From: Erysipelothrix urinaevulpis
GTDB taxonomy: Bacteria > Bacillota_I > Bacilli_A > Erysipelotrichales > Erysipelotrichaceae
DNA length: 64,000 bases
Direction: 5' to 3'
NCBI RefSeq assembly: GCF_009828835.1
Contig: NZ_WTTB01000003.1
Coordinates: 223,304-287,303, forward strand
A program made the translations under genes and the position numbers. A model generated the notes under the pieces. It saw nothing but the letters and a program-made list of their open reading frames with translations, was not told where the DNA came from and did not search any database. Of the stretch, positions 37,713-46,550 are shown piece after piece. The stretch's first letter is position 1; each line of letters begins with the position of its first letter.

Positions 37713-38481
37713 CGATATTCAACATTCGTTTAAATTTCTTGACATTACTTCGACTCACAGGTATTGGTTCATTAACATGAGCAAGCTTTAAATTAAGAGT
37801 ATAGTTAAACCACGGTTCTATTGTATCAATATAATTCGTATTGATAATATAGGATTTATGACATCTAAAAAAGTTTTTAACATTCAAGCGGTTATAAATT
37901 TCACTCAGTGTTTGTGATAAATAATACTTGTTTTCTTTTGTTCTTAAAATCGTTTCTTTCTCTTCAACAGTGATGTATATAATGTCTGAAAAATCAATCG
38001 GCAACATCTTTTCATCAATACACACTGTAATTTTTTGCAGACGTTCATTTGACTCCAATGTTTCTAACTTATCTTTTATTTCTTGGTATTTCTCTTGATA
38101 CTCTGTGTTAGCTTTTTGATGATTTTCAAGTTTTTGAGTCAACGTTATATCTAACTCTTTTTCATCAATCGGTTTCAAGAGGTAGTCAAATGCATTCACC
38201 CTAAATGCTCTAAGGGCATAGTCATCATAGGCTGTGATAAAAATTATTATGGGTGGGTTTTCTTTGTTATTAATAATTTCTGCTAGCTCTAATCCATTAA
38301 TTTTCGGCATCTGAATATCTAAAAAAAGGATATCTAGATCGGGAATTGTTTCTAATATTTTTAAAGCCTCGATAGCATTGGAAGCTTCTGCTTCAACCTG
38401 CATTGATTCGTAGTTTTTCAACATGTACTTTAACTCATTTCTTGCAAGTTCTTCATCATCCACAATCATACATTTATACAC
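37708..38481 (-). CDS. lytR: LytTR response regulator LytR
   Basis: 257 residues. Complete receiver: IVDDEE acidic pair at the N-terminus, phospho-Asp in ILFLDIQMP near residue 55, switch Thr in FITAYDDYA, and Lys in LLKPIDEK. A helical linker leads to a LytTR DNA-binding domain (about 155-257). Partner of the overlapping LytS gene (8-base overlap). Family knowledge: LytSR senses pyruvate or related signals and activates lrgAB, which is encoded divergently next to lytS here. Confidence 0.94.
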   Translation of the reverse strand: MYKCMIVDDEELARNELKYMLKNYESMQVEAEASNAIEALKILETIPDLDILFLDIQMPKINGLELAEIINNKENPPIIIFITAYDDYALRAFRVNAFDYLLKPIDEKELDITLTQKLENHQKANTEYQEKYQEIKDKLETLESNERLQKITVCIDEKMLPIDFSDIIYITVEEKETILRTKENKYYLSQTLSEIYNRLNVKNFFRCHKSYIINTNYIDTIEPWFNYTLNLKLAHVNEPIPVSRSNVKKFKRMLNIE

Positions 38482-40213
38482 TTAAACTCCTCCTTGCTTT
38501 TGGAACTTTAAAGTAAACATGGGTCCCTACATTCACTTCACTTTTAATTCTTAAACTGTAATCTTTACCATATTTATGAACTAATCGGTCATTAACATTT
38601 TGAATTCCGATACTACTTTTTTTATCATGATTTGAAAAACAATACTGCTGGACACTTTGAGTCATTCCTACCCCATCATCCATAACCACGATACTAATAT
38701 CATCTTTTTCTTCTTGGACGATAATTTTCACAGTGCCCCCTTCGAGCTTATTTCCCAAACCATGTTTGATTGCATTTTCAACGAGCGGTTGAATAATCAA
38801 AGGTGGTAAATCACACTCCAGTGTTTGATCTAGTTCCACATTAACAGTCAATTTTGAACCAAATCGTGCCTTTTCAATTTCTAAATAAGAATTAACATTT
38901 TCAATTTCATGATGAATTGACACATCGTCATACTTGCTGTCTAAATTATTTCTAAAATATTTTCCAAGGTGCAGAAGTAATCGCCGTCCTTCATTGGGAT
39001 CAATGCGTATTAAATAGGCAATTGTATTAATTGCATTGAAAAGAAAATGTGGATTAATTTGACTTTGAAGTGCTTTGAGTTCCGCTTTCGTTAGCAATTC
39101 TTTTTGTGCATCAATGTCACTTAATTCTAATTGTGTTGAAAATAATCGAGCAAGTCCTAATGCTAATTGGATCTCAACTTTAGTGATACTATGTTCTGTT
39201 TTTTTGTAAAGTTTTAACGTTCCAATAACTTGATCTTTCTTCTTCAAAGGAACAATGATTGCTGCTTTGAGTGGACAACGTTTATGCGTACAACTTATTT
39301 CATTTTTTGTACTGCAAATTTTATACTCACCCGACTCAATAACTTCTTTGGTAATCGATGTTTGTAGGGGTTCAACAATATTATGATGGTCACCTGCCAC
39401 GCCGACATGAGCTAATATTTTTTCACAATCTGTAAATGCAATGGCATCAATGTTCGTATATTTTTTTATGATCTTGGCTATTTTTAACGCCGTTTCTTCA
39501 TTTAATCCCGTTCTAAAATATTTCAAGGTCTCATCTGCAATTTGTAATGAGAGTTGAGATTGATAGGCTGCTTCTGTTTCAACTTCTTTATATATGTTTT
39601 TCATAATTGCAATAAATGCTGCTATCCCAAACGCATTGGAAAAGATCATCGGAATACCAATGAGTTTAACTAGTTCAAGTGCATCTGAGTAAGGCTTAGA
39701 AATTAGTAAAATAATGAACATTTGGAGTACTTCACTGATAGCTCCCCAAAAGAAAGCCATCTTGACCTTTTGCGGTGTTTGATGAAACTTTCCGCTTAAT
39801 TTCCCTGACATAATGCCTGCAATAAAGGTAGCGAGCGCACAAGCCAGTGCTGTAAAACCATTAATATCAATGAGATAACGATGAAGACCTGTTATGATTC
39901 CAGTCAGTAATCCCACAAGTGGACCACCCAACAAGCCTCCTACAAACACCCCAACGACTCTTGAATTTGCGAGTGCACCATTAATTTCAATACCGGTGTA
40001 GGTTCCCAAGATCCCCATTGCTCCAAAAATCAATGACAAAACAATAATATCTCTCAAGCTCAAATTTTGTTTTAGAAATGCCCGTTTGATAATTGAAGTA
40101 TTTGAAATTAAAAATGCAATCATCAAGATGAGGGTAATTCTATGCGTTAAATTATTCAAAGCAATGTCTAAAATAATACCATCCCCTTCAACAAATGTAC
40201 TTTTAGTATACAT
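38474..40213 (-). CDS. lytS: LytS-family sensor histidine kinase
   Basis: 579 residues. N-terminal 5TM-LYT membrane sensor (about residues 15-200, with GVFVGGLLGGPLVGLLTGIITGLHRY), a GAF domain (about 225-355, containing a Cys-rich stretch CSTKNEISCTHKRCP), then a HisK family kinase domain with phospho-His in QINPHFLFNAINTIAYLIR and an ATPase domain (PLIIQPLVENAIKHGL, VMDDGVGM). In other Firmicutes LytS responds to pyruvate or membrane energy. Start ATG has AAAGGA upstream. Diverges from lrgA. Confidence 0.94.
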   Translation of the reverse strand: MYTKSTFVEGDGIILDIALNNLTHRITLILMIAFLISNTSIIKRAFLKQNLSLRDIIVLSLIFGAMGILGTYTGIEINGALANSRVVGVFVGGLLGGPLVGLLTGIITGLHRYLIDINGFTALACALATFIAGIMSGKLSGKFHQTPQKVKMAFFWGAISEVLQMFIILLISKPYSDALELVKLIGIPMIFSNAFGIAAFIAIMKNIYKEVETEAAYQSQLSLQIADETLKYFRTGLNEETALKIAKIIKKYTNIDAIAFTDCEKILAHVGVAGDHHNIVEPLQTSITKEVIESGEYKICSTKNEISCTHKRCPLKAAIIVPLKKKDQVIGTLKLYKKTEHSITKVEIQLALGLARLFSTQLELSDIDAQKELLTKAELKALQSQINPHFLFNAINTIAYLIRIDPNEGRRLLLHLGKYFRNNLDSKYDDVSIHHEIENVNSYLEIEKARFGSKLTVNVELDQTLECDLPPLIIQPLVENAIKHGLGNKLEGGTVKIIVQEEKDDISIVVMDDGVGMTQSVQQYCFSNHDKKSSIGIQNVNDRLVHKYGKDYSLRIKSEVNVGTHVYFKVPKARRSLSV

Positions 40214-40268
40214 GAAATTATCCTTTATACTAAGCCTTTTTTTATAATTTTTTCACAAATCACATTGA

Positions 40269-40298
40269 TTGAAACAAAGTTATTGACCGTGATATATT
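40269..40298 (+). promoter_or_regulatory. Promoter of lrgAB-lox
   Basis: -35 TTGAAA (40269-40274), 18-base spacer, extended -10 TGATATATT (hexamer 40293-40298). Confidence 0.6.
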
Positions 40299-40304
40299 AA
40301 TTTT

Positions 40305-40318
40305 GTTAAGCGTTTACA
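40305..40318 (+). promoter_or_regulatory. cre-like site at lrgA transcription start
   Basis: GTTAAGCGTTTACA matches the cre consensus at 12 of 14 positions (the leading TG is GT). It lies six bases beyond the -10 box, at the expected start of transcription. Confidence 0.5.
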
Positions 40319-40340
40319 TAAAATGAGGGGAGGGAGTGTT

Positions 40341-40694
40341 TTGAAGATTATTAAAGAATTATTTATCATCTTTCTATTTTCTATGTTGGGTGAGTTGGCA
40401 TCTTTTATACTCAGTGATTTAATTGTTATTCCTGGAAGTGTCATTGGAATGGTTCTTTTTTTCTTAATGCTACATTTTAAATTTATAAGTCTTGATAGCG
40501 TTAAAGAAAGTGGAACTTGGTTAACCAATAATATGGGAATATTTTTTGTACCCGTTGGGGTTGGTTTGATCAATAATTTCGATATTTTAGCAACGTCTTG
40601 GATGCAATTAACAATTACAATTTTAATCAGTACAGCCTTGATGTTAGTGTTTGTTGGACGTTTGACACAAGCATTAAAAGAAAGGGGTTCATAA
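40341..40694 (+). CDS. lrgA: LrgA/CidA-family membrane protein
   Basis: 117 residues from a TTG start at 40341, with GGGAGGG six bases upstream; an ATG at 40323 lies ahead of that site and lacks one of its own. About four membrane segments; ELASFILSDLIVIPGSVIGMVLFFLML is the CidA/LrgA signature. First described as an antiholin-like protein, LrgA together with LrgB is now known to move pyruvate in several Firmicutes. Divergent from lytSR and followed at once by lrgB. Confidence 0.92.
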   Translation: MKIIKELFIIFLFSMLGELASFILSDLIVIPGSVIGMVLFFLMLHFKFISLDSVKESGTWLTNNMGIFFVPVGVGLINNFDILATSWMQLTITILISTALMLVFVGRLTQALKERGS

Positions 40695-41405
40695 ATGTTA
40701 AAACCACTACTATCTAGTCCGTTTTTATGGCTTTCATTAACTGCTGGTTTGTATCTTTTAGCAGCGAAATTATCTAAAAAACGGCCAAAATTTGTCCTGT
40801 TTAATCCGTTAGTTTTTTCAATAATTTCAATTATTATAATCTTATTAGTCTTTGATATACCAATTGAAAAATACGAAAAAAACACCAGTGTATTAAGTCT
40901 TTTTATCACACCCGCTACAGTTGCATTGGCCGTTAAATTAGAACAAAATTACGATCAACTTCGTAAGTATTGGAAAGCTATTTTAATTGGTATTGCTTCA
41001 GGAGTCTTATTTCATACAGGGTTAATCTATGGCTTAGCTTTAAGTCTAGATTTTGATCACGTTATGGTTGCGACATTGTTACCAAAATCAATTACCACTG
41101 CGATTGCTGTTGATGTTTCAACATCATTGGGCGGTATTCCGTCGTTAACAGTTGCTGTGGTTGTTTTTACCGGTGTCATCGGTGGCATTATTGGCCCGCC
41201 TCTTTTCAAGCTCTTTAAGATTAACGATGAGGTTGCACAAGGTGTCGCCTTGGGTAGTTCTGCCCATGCGATGGGGACTGCAAAAGCGATTGAATTGGGA
41301 GATGTTCAAGGTGCCATGGCTGGTCTTTCAATTGTTATTACAGGGATTACAGTTGTTTTATTATCACCCTTAACTAAACCAATTACAGATATCATATTTA
41401 AATAG
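40695..41405 (+). CDS. lrgB: LrgB-family membrane protein
   Basis: 236 residues with multiple membrane segments. Conserved LrgB signatures: VALAVKLEQNYDQLRKYW, LLPKSITTAIAVDVS, GGIPSLTVAVVVFTGVIGG and GSSAHAMGTAKAIELG. It starts directly after the lrgA stop and precedes lactate oxidase by 15 bases. With LrgA it is expected to form a pyruvate transporter; the neighbouring oxidase makes pyruvate from lactate. Confidence 0.94.
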   Translation: MLKPLLSSPFLWLSLTAGLYLLAAKLSKKRPKFVLFNPLVFSIISIIIILLVFDIPIEKYEKNTSVLSLFITPATVALAVKLEQNYDQLRKYWKAILIGIASGVLFHTGLIYGLALSLDFDHVMVATLLPKSITTAIAVDVSTSLGGIPSLTVAVVVFTGVIGGIIGPPLFKLFKINDEVAQGVALGSSAHAMGTAKAIELGDVQGAMAGLSIVITGITVVLLSPLTKPITDIIFK

Positions 41406-41420
41406 AAAGAAGGAAAATCT

Positions 41421-42530
41421 ATGACAAACAAAATGGAATACAACGCACCAACAGAAGTAAAGGAATTAGAAATCATTAGCACATACCACCTTGAAGAAGA
41501 AGCAAAAAAAGTCGTTCCAAAGGGAGGATTTGATTATATGTCAGGAGGGTCTGGTAAAGAATGGACACTCAAAAGAAATGACGAAGCATTTTTTCACAAA
41601 GGAATCTGTCCACGTGTTTTAGCAAATGTTGAGTTTCCCGAAACGAAAACATCGATATTAGGACAAGAACTTAGTGTTCCATTTATCATGGCACCTATCT
41701 CTGCACATGGTCTAGCTCATGAGAGTAAAGAAGCAGGTACCGCAAAAGGGATTGCTGAATTTGGCGGATCCATTATGTCGATAAGTGCATATTCTGGTGC
41801 CACGTTCGAAGAAATTGATGAAGGTTTAAACGGCAACAATCGTTGGTTCCAAATCTATATGAGTAAAGATGAAACAATGAATAAAAATATTCTTGATGAA
41901 GCAAAAAAAGATGGGGCAAGTGCAATTATTCTAACCGCCGATGCAACCCTTAGTGGGAATCGAGAACGTGATTTAAGTAATAAATTTGTCTACCCATTTG
42001 GTATGCCAATTGTTTCTCGCTATTTAACAGGTTCAGGAAAAAACATGTCACTCAACAACATCTATGCTCAATCAAAACAAAAAATTGAACCCGACGATGT
42101 TCGTTTTATCAAAGACTACTCAGGTTTACCAGTCTTCGTTAAAGGTATTCAATGTCCTGAAGATGCCTTACTCGCTATCGGTGCAGGTGCAGACGGTGTC
42201 TGGGTGTCAAATCACGGTGGTCGACAATTAGATCATGCCCCAGGGTCATTTGAGACTTTAGAATCAATCGCTAAAGCAGTTGCCGGCAAGGTTCCGATTG
42301 TATTTGATAGCGGTATACGTCGCGGAGAACATATCTTTAAAGCCCTCGCAAGTGGTGCCGATATTGTAGCAATTGGCCGACCAGTCTTGTTTGGCCTAGC
42401 ACTTGGCGGTCATAAAGGCGTAACATCAGTCTTCAAGTACTTTGAAAATGATTTAAAACGAGTGATGCAACTTGCTGGAACTCAAACAATCAAAGATGTC
42501 AAAAATACTCAACTCATTGATTTGAAATAA
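41421..42530 (+). CDS. lox: FMN-dependent L-lactate oxidase
   Basis: 369 residues, alpha-hydroxyacid oxidase family, closely similar to Aerococcus viridans lactate oxidase over its full length: [16 protein letters not shown] (Tyr near substrate), [14 protein letters not shown] with the Ala typical of oxidases, [26 protein letters not shown] (Arg), [17 protein letters not shown] (Lys) and [10 protein letters not shown] (catalytic His and Arg). It turns L-lactate and oxygen into pyruvate and hydrogen peroxide. Co-transcribed with lrgAB, suggesting that pyruvate made here is exported or retained through LrgAB. Confidence 0.93.
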   Translation: MTNKMEYNAPTEVKELEIISTYHLEEEAKKVVPKGGFDYMSGGSGKEWTLKRNDEAFFHKGICPRVLANVEFPETKTSILGQELSVPFIMAPISAHGLAHESKEAGTAKGIAEFGGSIMSISAYSGATFEEIDEGLNGNNRWFQIYMSKDETMNKNILDEAKKDGASAIILTADATLSGNRERDLSNKFVYPFGMPIVSRYLTGSGKNMSLNNIYAQSKQKIEPDDVRFIKDYSGLPVFVKGIQCPEDALLAIGAGADGVWVSNHGGRQLDHAPGSFETLESIAKAVAGKVPIVFDSGIRRGEHIFKALASGADIVAIGRPVLFGLALGGHKGVTSVFKYFENDLKRVMQLAGTQTIKDVKNTQLIDLK

Positions 42531-42533
42531 AAT

Positions 42534-42572
42534 AAAAACGATTGATCTTTAACAATAAGATCAATCGTTTTT
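42534..42572. terminator. Terminator after lox
   Basis: 16-bp perfect arms (42534-42549, 42557-42572) with A- and T-runs; bidirectional between lox and the convergent DUF805 gene. Confidence 0.88.
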
Positions 42573-42588
42573 TTACTTAATTACTTAA

Positions 42589-42972
42589 TTACTTACTTAA
42601 ATTAACAGGATGACCGTATTTATTAGGTTCAGGATCACCAGGTAAGCAATAAAAATAAATAACAATAAACTGCCCTATAACTGGTATTAAGTTATAAAAA
42701 ATTGTCCACGTTGAACGATTTGTATCGTGTAAACGTCTAATTTGCATAGCAACTGTTGATAACAAGACTGCCATATTAACAAACGCAAGCACAAAAGCAA
42801 CCAACCACGGTAACTTCACAACCGTACCAATTAAATGTGCAACAGCACCAAACGCTAAACTGAAGACAATATTAAAAACAAAAACCCAAAGAATTGTCAT
42901 CCAAAAATCATGTCTAGAAATTCTCCCCTGACTATCTAGCATGTCTTCGAAAAAATATTTAAGATAATTCAT
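42589..42972 (-). CDS. DUF805 membrane protein
   Basis: 127 residues with about three to four membrane segments. Seen: GRISRHDFWMTILWVFVFN near the N-terminus (DUF805 signature), AMQIRRLHDTNRSTW in the middle and a PGDPEPNKYG tail, all typical of the family. Inner-membrane protein of unknown function. AGGAGGAAAG precedes the ATG. Single-gene unit. Confidence 0.92.
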   Translation of the reverse strand: MNYLKYFFEDMLDSQGRISRHDFWMTILWVFVFNIVFSLAFGAVAHLIGTVVKLPWLVAFVLAFVNMAVLLSTVAMQIRRLHDTNRSTWTIFYNLIPVIGQFIVIYFYCLPGDPEPNKYGHPVNLSK

Positions 42973-43050
42973 TTTCTTTCCTCCTATTAGGTACCTCTAT
43001 TATATAACTAAAACCAAAGAAATGAACACAAGATGCATCAAAATAAGAAA

Positions 43051-43081
43051 AGACTTTTACACCTGCTTAGGGTAAAAGTCT
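43051..43081 (-). terminator. Terminator after pepF
   Basis: 10-bp perfect arms (43051-43060, 43072-43081) followed on the minus strand by TTTTCTTA. Confidence 0.8.
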
Positions 43082-43086
43082 CTCGT

Positions 43087-44886
43087 TTATTTAATCAACA
43101 AATCCGTTAATTTTTCAATTCGTTCGCCAAAGAGACGTAATGTTTCATCAACTGCTTTGGTATCTTTCATATCAACACCTGCTTCAACTAATACATCAAG
43201 TGGATAAGCACTGTTTCCAGCTTTCAAGAAATTGAGATAGGGTTCAACATCGCCACCATTATATATGTGTTCTGAGAAGAGTGTTGCCGCAGAGAATCCT
43301 GTAGCATATTGATACACATAATAATTATAGTAAAAATGAGGTATACGAGCCCATTCATAACCAATCTCTTGGGTGCTAATCTTTTCACTATAATAGAATT
43401 GATTAATCTTGCTGTATTCTTCAATTAAGTAATCGGCAGTTAAAGCGATTCCCTCTTGATCTGATTTATGAATTAGATGTTCAAATTCTGCAAACTGAGT
43501 TTGTCTAAAAACTGTTCCTTTTACCGTGTCTAAATAATGATTTAATAAGTATGCTTGTACTTTTTCATCATCTTTATATTGATCAAGTAAATAATTCAAC
43601 AATAGATTTTCATTGGTTGTTGAAGCAATTTCAGCTAAGAAAATTGAGTAATCACCATAAATGAACGGTTGATATTTACGGGTAAAATAGGAATGAACAG
43701 AGTGCCCTAACTCATGAGCGAGTGTAAACATATTATCAATGTTTTCTTGCCAATTCATTAAGATATACGGATTGGTCCCATAAGTACCTGAAGAATAAGC
43801 ACCACTTCGTTTTCCTTCATTTTCCACAACATCAACCCAACGCTCTGAAAATGCACGTTTAAGAACCGATACATATTCATCACCCAAGACTGACAAGGCA
43901 TCAAGAATAACTTCTTGTGCTTCTTCATACGTAAATTTAAGGTCAACATCATCAACCATTGGAACATAGATATCATACATTTGAATATCATCAAGACCCA
44001 ATGCTTTTTCTCTTAAGTCGACATAATCATGCAATAAATTAATATTTTCATGAATACTGTTAATCAATGCATCGTGAACCGATTCATCAATATGATTATT
44101 GGCTAAAGCAGCATGACGCGCAGAGTCATAATGACGAACACTTGCTGAATAATTATGAACCTTAACCGATCCAGACAATGTACTAGCCAACGTGTTCTTT
44201 AATGCTCCATACGTATTTTGCATAGCCAAGAACGCTTCCTTACGAACAGCACGGTTGTCACTTTCCATAAACAATGAATAACGACCATGTGACAGTTGTA
44301 CCTCATTACCAGCTTCATCTTTAACTTTTGGAAACGTCATGTCGGCATTATTTAACATACCAAATGTTTTGGATGCTGTACCAAAGACTTCACTTGCTGA
44401 AGCAAGCAAACGCTCTTCTTTTTCACTCAACGTATGAGGACGACGTGTAAACAGACGCTCAAACTCATGCTTGTATAACGATAACGCTTCTTCTGACTTT
44501 AAATATTCTATTAATTTTTCTTCATCTGAATCTAATAATTCAGAATCGTAAAATGATAACGCAGCACCAAAGCGTGATAATAATCCTTCCACTCGAGCTT
44601 GCATTGCTTGATATTTAGGATTGGTTGTATCCACATCGAAATTTAAATGTGCATATACATAAAGAATCCCAAGATCATATGAAATCTCATCTCTAAACTT
44701 CAGACCTTGTAATAAGCTTGCAGCACTTTGTGTCAGTGAACCTTGGTAATCAGAGACTTCATTAAGCCTTGACTCAAGCTCCTTAAACGTTGCTTCCCAT
44801 GCATCATCACTTTCAAACATAGGCGTTAAATCCCATGTATCTTCTAGAGCCACTTCTGACCGAAGTGGTAACTTGTATTCTGACAT
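43087..44886 (-). CDS. pepF: Oligoendopeptidase F
   Basis: 599 residues, the family length. M3-family zinc metallopeptidase cutting short peptides in the cytoplasm. The zinc motif HELGH lies in FTLAHELGHSVHSYF near residue 388, with the downstream glutamate in the FLAEIASTTNE segment. Single-gene unit with a terminator at its 3' end. Confidence 0.95.
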   Translation of the reverse strand: MSEYKLPLRSEVALEDTWDLTPMFESDDAWEATFKELESRLNEVSDYQGSLTQSAASLLQGLKFRDEISYDLGILYVYAHLNFDVDTTNPKYQAMQARVEGLLSRFGAALSFYDSELLDSDEEKLIEYLKSEEALSLYKHEFERLFTRRPHTLSEKEERLLASASEVFGTASKTFGMLNNADMTFPKVKDEAGNEVQLSHGRYSLFMESDNRAVRKEAFLAMQNTYGALKNTLASTLSGSVKVHNYSASVRHYDSARHAALANNHIDESVHDALINSIHENINLLHDYVDLREKALGLDDIQMYDIYVPMVDDVDLKFTYEEAQEVILDALSVLGDEYVSVLKRAFSERWVDVVENEGKRSGAYSSGTYGTNPYILMNWQENIDNMFTLAHELGHSVHSYFTRKYQPFIYGDYSIFLAEIASTTNENLLLNYLLDQYKDDEKVQAYLLNHYLDTVKGTVFRQTQFAEFEHLIHKSDQEGIALTADYLIEEYSKINQFYYSEKISTQEIGYEWARIPHFYYNYYVYQYATGFSAATLFSEHIYNGGDVEPYLNFLKAGNSAYPLDVLVEAGVDMKDTKAVDETLRLFGERIEKLTDLLIK

Positions 44887-44998
44887 ATTCGCACCTCTTA
44901 TCTAAATAGGGACTTTCATCCCAATTACATTTATTCTACCATATTTTAGGATTAAAGAATTAATTTAAACAAAGTTTCAAGAGCTTATCACGTTAAAA

Positions 44999-45023
44999 AA
45001 AGAAGATATGAATGATCTTCTTT
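44999..45023 (-). terminator. Terminator after OsmC gene
   Basis: 9-bp perfect arms (44999-45007, 45015-45023), T-run on the minus strand; the 5' arm begins at the stop codon. Confidence 0.8.
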
Positions 45024-45432
45024 AGTAAGCCTCTGCATGAACATGTACATGATTGTTCGCCTCAATGAGCTTCGAAACTGGACATTGACCATGTGCTTGA
45101 TTCGCTAATTTTAACGTTTCTTCAACAGTATACCCTTCAACTGAAGCATAAGCATTCATTGTAAAATAATATCCCGGTTTACTCTCTTCCTTATTAAATG
45201 TAACAACCACTCTAACTCTACTCTCTTTTGGTGTCCGTTTAGCATTCAACATAACTTGCATTGTAGCATTTAAACAAGTACTCCAAGCCATCCCCATAAA
45301 TTGTTCAGGATTCGGTCCTGTTCGACTTGGATCTGTTGGTGATGAAACATCTAACTTTAAGCCATCATCTGTTTCAATAAACCCCGAAGTACCTTTTTCA
45401 TTAATAACAACTGTTTCATATATTTTTGACAT
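45022..45432 (-). CDS. OsmC/Ohr-family peroxide reductase
   Basis: 136 residues from ATG at 45432 (GGGAGGA upstream). The two redox cysteines are visible, in AWSTCLNATMQ and in HGQCPVSKLIE, with an Arg in the N-terminal half, consistent with Ohr-type organic hydroperoxide reduction. A peroxidase suits an organism that makes hydrogen peroxide by lactate oxidase, though Ohr prefers organic peroxides. Monocistronic. Confidence 0.9.
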   Translation of the reverse strand: MSKIYETVVINEKGTSGFIETDDGLKLDVSSPTDPSRTGPNPEQFMGMAWSTCLNATMQVMLNAKRTPKESRVRVVVTFNKEESKPGYYFTMNAYASVEGYTVEETLKLANQAHGQCPVSKLIEANNHVHVHAEAY

Positions 45433-45610
45433 AAAATCCTCCCTCATAGTATTAGTATAATTGACTTCTCAATTTAATACACTAATGTGACCTATCTTCT
45501 AAAAGCATTCAATCTATGAAAGGATTGTTCCTTTGTCATTCTTATGAAAATATATCGACACTCCTTGATGACTTGTAATCTCGTTCAAAACAAGCCTTAG
45601 TTATAAATTA

Positions 45611-45784
45611 TTACTTCAACTTTTTAAATAATATGCTGGACGCTTTAAAAATAAAAAGCGCTAACATCCAAGCATATATCAAAAATTCCATAGTACTTAT
45701 GTTTTCATACCCTAGTCGCCAAAATAGATAGAAAAAATAAATAATAAAAGTGATTGGGTTAATCATTCTTTTTAAAAGGTCCAT
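45611..45784 (-). CDS. Small membrane protein, candidate bacteriocin immunity
   Basis: 57 residues from ATG at 45784 with TAGGA upstream; a TTG 15 bases earlier is possible. Two hydrophobic segments (about 9-24 and 31-50) joined by a short polar loop, with a basic C-terminus FKKLK. It overlaps the 3' end of the double-glycine peptide gene by 13 bases in another frame. Small basic membrane proteins downstream of bacteriocin genes commonly confer self-immunity; this is inference from position and shape only. Confidence 0.65.
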   Translation of the reverse strand: MDLLKRMINPITFIIYFFYLFWRLGYENISTMEFLIYAWMLALFIFKASSILFKKLK

Positions 45785-46038
45785 GTTCCTAAAGCCCAAA
45801 CAGTTCCACCAACACTTACTCCAACAGCGATTTTAGCTACTGATTCAGTGAAACTAATCCCTTTTCTAGCTGCATTCCACATGATCTTTCCAACTGATGC
45901 AAGCATAGCTCCTGCAATTCCCATAGCAGCAAGGTTCGTTAAATTTTTGGCAACTGTATATGCACTCCAACCGCCATCTAAATACATCATTTCTTCTTGT
46001 TTTAATAATTCATAATTCATCGGCATTACTAATTCCAT
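45772..46038 (-). CDS. Candidate double-glycine class II bacteriocin precursor
   Basis: 88 residues from ATG at 46038, ten bases after AAAGGAGG. The N-terminal 23 residues form a polar leader with ELLKQEEMMYLDGG ending in Gly-Gly, the cut site of peptidase-containing ABC exporters. The predicted mature part (65 residues, starting Trp-Ser-Ala-Tyr) is Gly/Ala-rich and largely hydrophobic with GxxxG-type spacing (GIAGAMLASVG, GVSVGG) and ends near Trp-Thr-Phe. This fits class II bacteriocins. No exporter or second peptide is visible in the window, so export would rely on a transporter elsewhere. The downstream overlapping gene is the candidate immunity gene. Confidence 0.72.
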   Translation of the reverse strand: MELVMPMNYELLKQEEMMYLDGGWSAYTVAKNLTNLAAMGIAGAMLASVGKIMWNAARKGISFTESVAKIAVGVSVGGTVWALGTWTF

Positions 46039-46068
46039 AATATTAACCTCCTTTTCTATGTACTTAAT

Positions 46069-46127
46069 ATTATGTCTCAATACATTAAACTAAACCAAAC
46101 GATGTTTTTTTCCTAAATTAAACTAAA
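46069..46127 (-). promoter_or_regulatory. Bacteriocin promoter region with direct repeats
   Basis: Minus-strand -10 CATAAT (46069-46074) with weak -35 TGGTTT 17 bases upstream. The 11-base sequence TTTAGTTTAAT occurs twice (46084-46094 and 46117-46127), with a related CGTTTGG between, giving GTT centres 10 and 23 bases apart. Direct GTT repeats near -35 recall LytTR-type bacteriocin promoters; not a consensus match. Confidence 0.4.
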
Positions 46128-46340
46128 TATTGATTCAGCCTTCTTCCATTCCTTTTTTCAAGATAGAAATTTTTTTAGTCAAGTTCATCCTAATTGAATA
46201 TAAGGTGATATGTTAAAAAAAGCCATTTGCAGTTCTTAAATATTTACAATGTTATCTTCTTGTAGCGATTTATTGCCTTAACAAACGTATTTTTATAATT
46301 TTCAAATATGATTGGAATAGAGTATGATCGCATACAAAAA
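46128..46340. other. Intergenic stretch between bacteriocin and tRNA genes
   Basis: AT-rich, no convincing gene. A nine-codon plus-strand reading frame after AAGGTGAT near 46208 is too short to assign. Confidence 0.5.
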
Positions 46341-46364
46341 AACTTACATCAAACGATGTAAGTT
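46341..46364 (-). terminator. Terminator of first tRNA pair
   Basis: 10-bp perfect arms (46341-46350, 46355-46364), loop AAAC, then seven T on the minus strand. The second tRNA pair ends in a related hairpin. Confidence 0.88.
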
Positions 46365-46377
46365 GTTAGGTTATTAA

Positions 46378-46453
46378 TGGTGACCCGTACGGGATTCGAA
46401 CCCGTGAATGCATGCGTGAAAGGCATGTGAGTTAACCGTTTCTCCAACGGGCC
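46378..46453 (-). tRNA. tRNA-Glu (TTC), copy 1
   Basis: 76 bases including encoded CCA. Acceptor stem GGCCCGT pairs with ACGGGTC, T-arm GGTTCGAATCC is present, anticodon loop CTTTCAC gives anticodon TTC. Identical to the copy at 50269-50344. Confidence 0.96.
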
Positions 46454-46457
46454 ACAA

Positions 46458-46533
46458 TGGCGCTTGATGTAGGATTCGAACCTACGACCCACTGGTTAAC
46501 AGCCAGTTGCTCTACCTACTGAGCTAATCAAGC
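46458..46533 (-). tRNA. tRNA-Asn (GTT), copy 1
   Basis: 76 bases including CCA. Acceptor GCTTGAT/ATCAAGC, anticodon loop CTGTTAA gives GTT, discriminator G as expected for Asn. It differs from copy 2 at four positions: one acceptor pair (T-A here, C-G there) and two D-arm bases. Confidence 0.96.
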
Positions 46534-46550
46534 ACTTTTAATGCTTATAA

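Noticed and set aside
40280..40909. 209-codon minus-strand frame opposite lrgA and lrgB
   Set aside because: Antisense to two clearly conserved genes; Ile/Lys/Asn-rich with no known domain and no ribosome site.
42575..42603. Short TTACTTAA-like repeats, considered as a CRISPR-like or mobile repeat
   Set aside because: Only three imperfect units with no spacer; simple-sequence slippage after a terminator explains them.
46202..46240. Nine-codon plus-strand frame with a ribosome-site-like AAGGTGAT, considered as a pheromone peptide
   Set aside because: Too short and AT-rich to distinguish from chance; no adjacent sensor or exporter.
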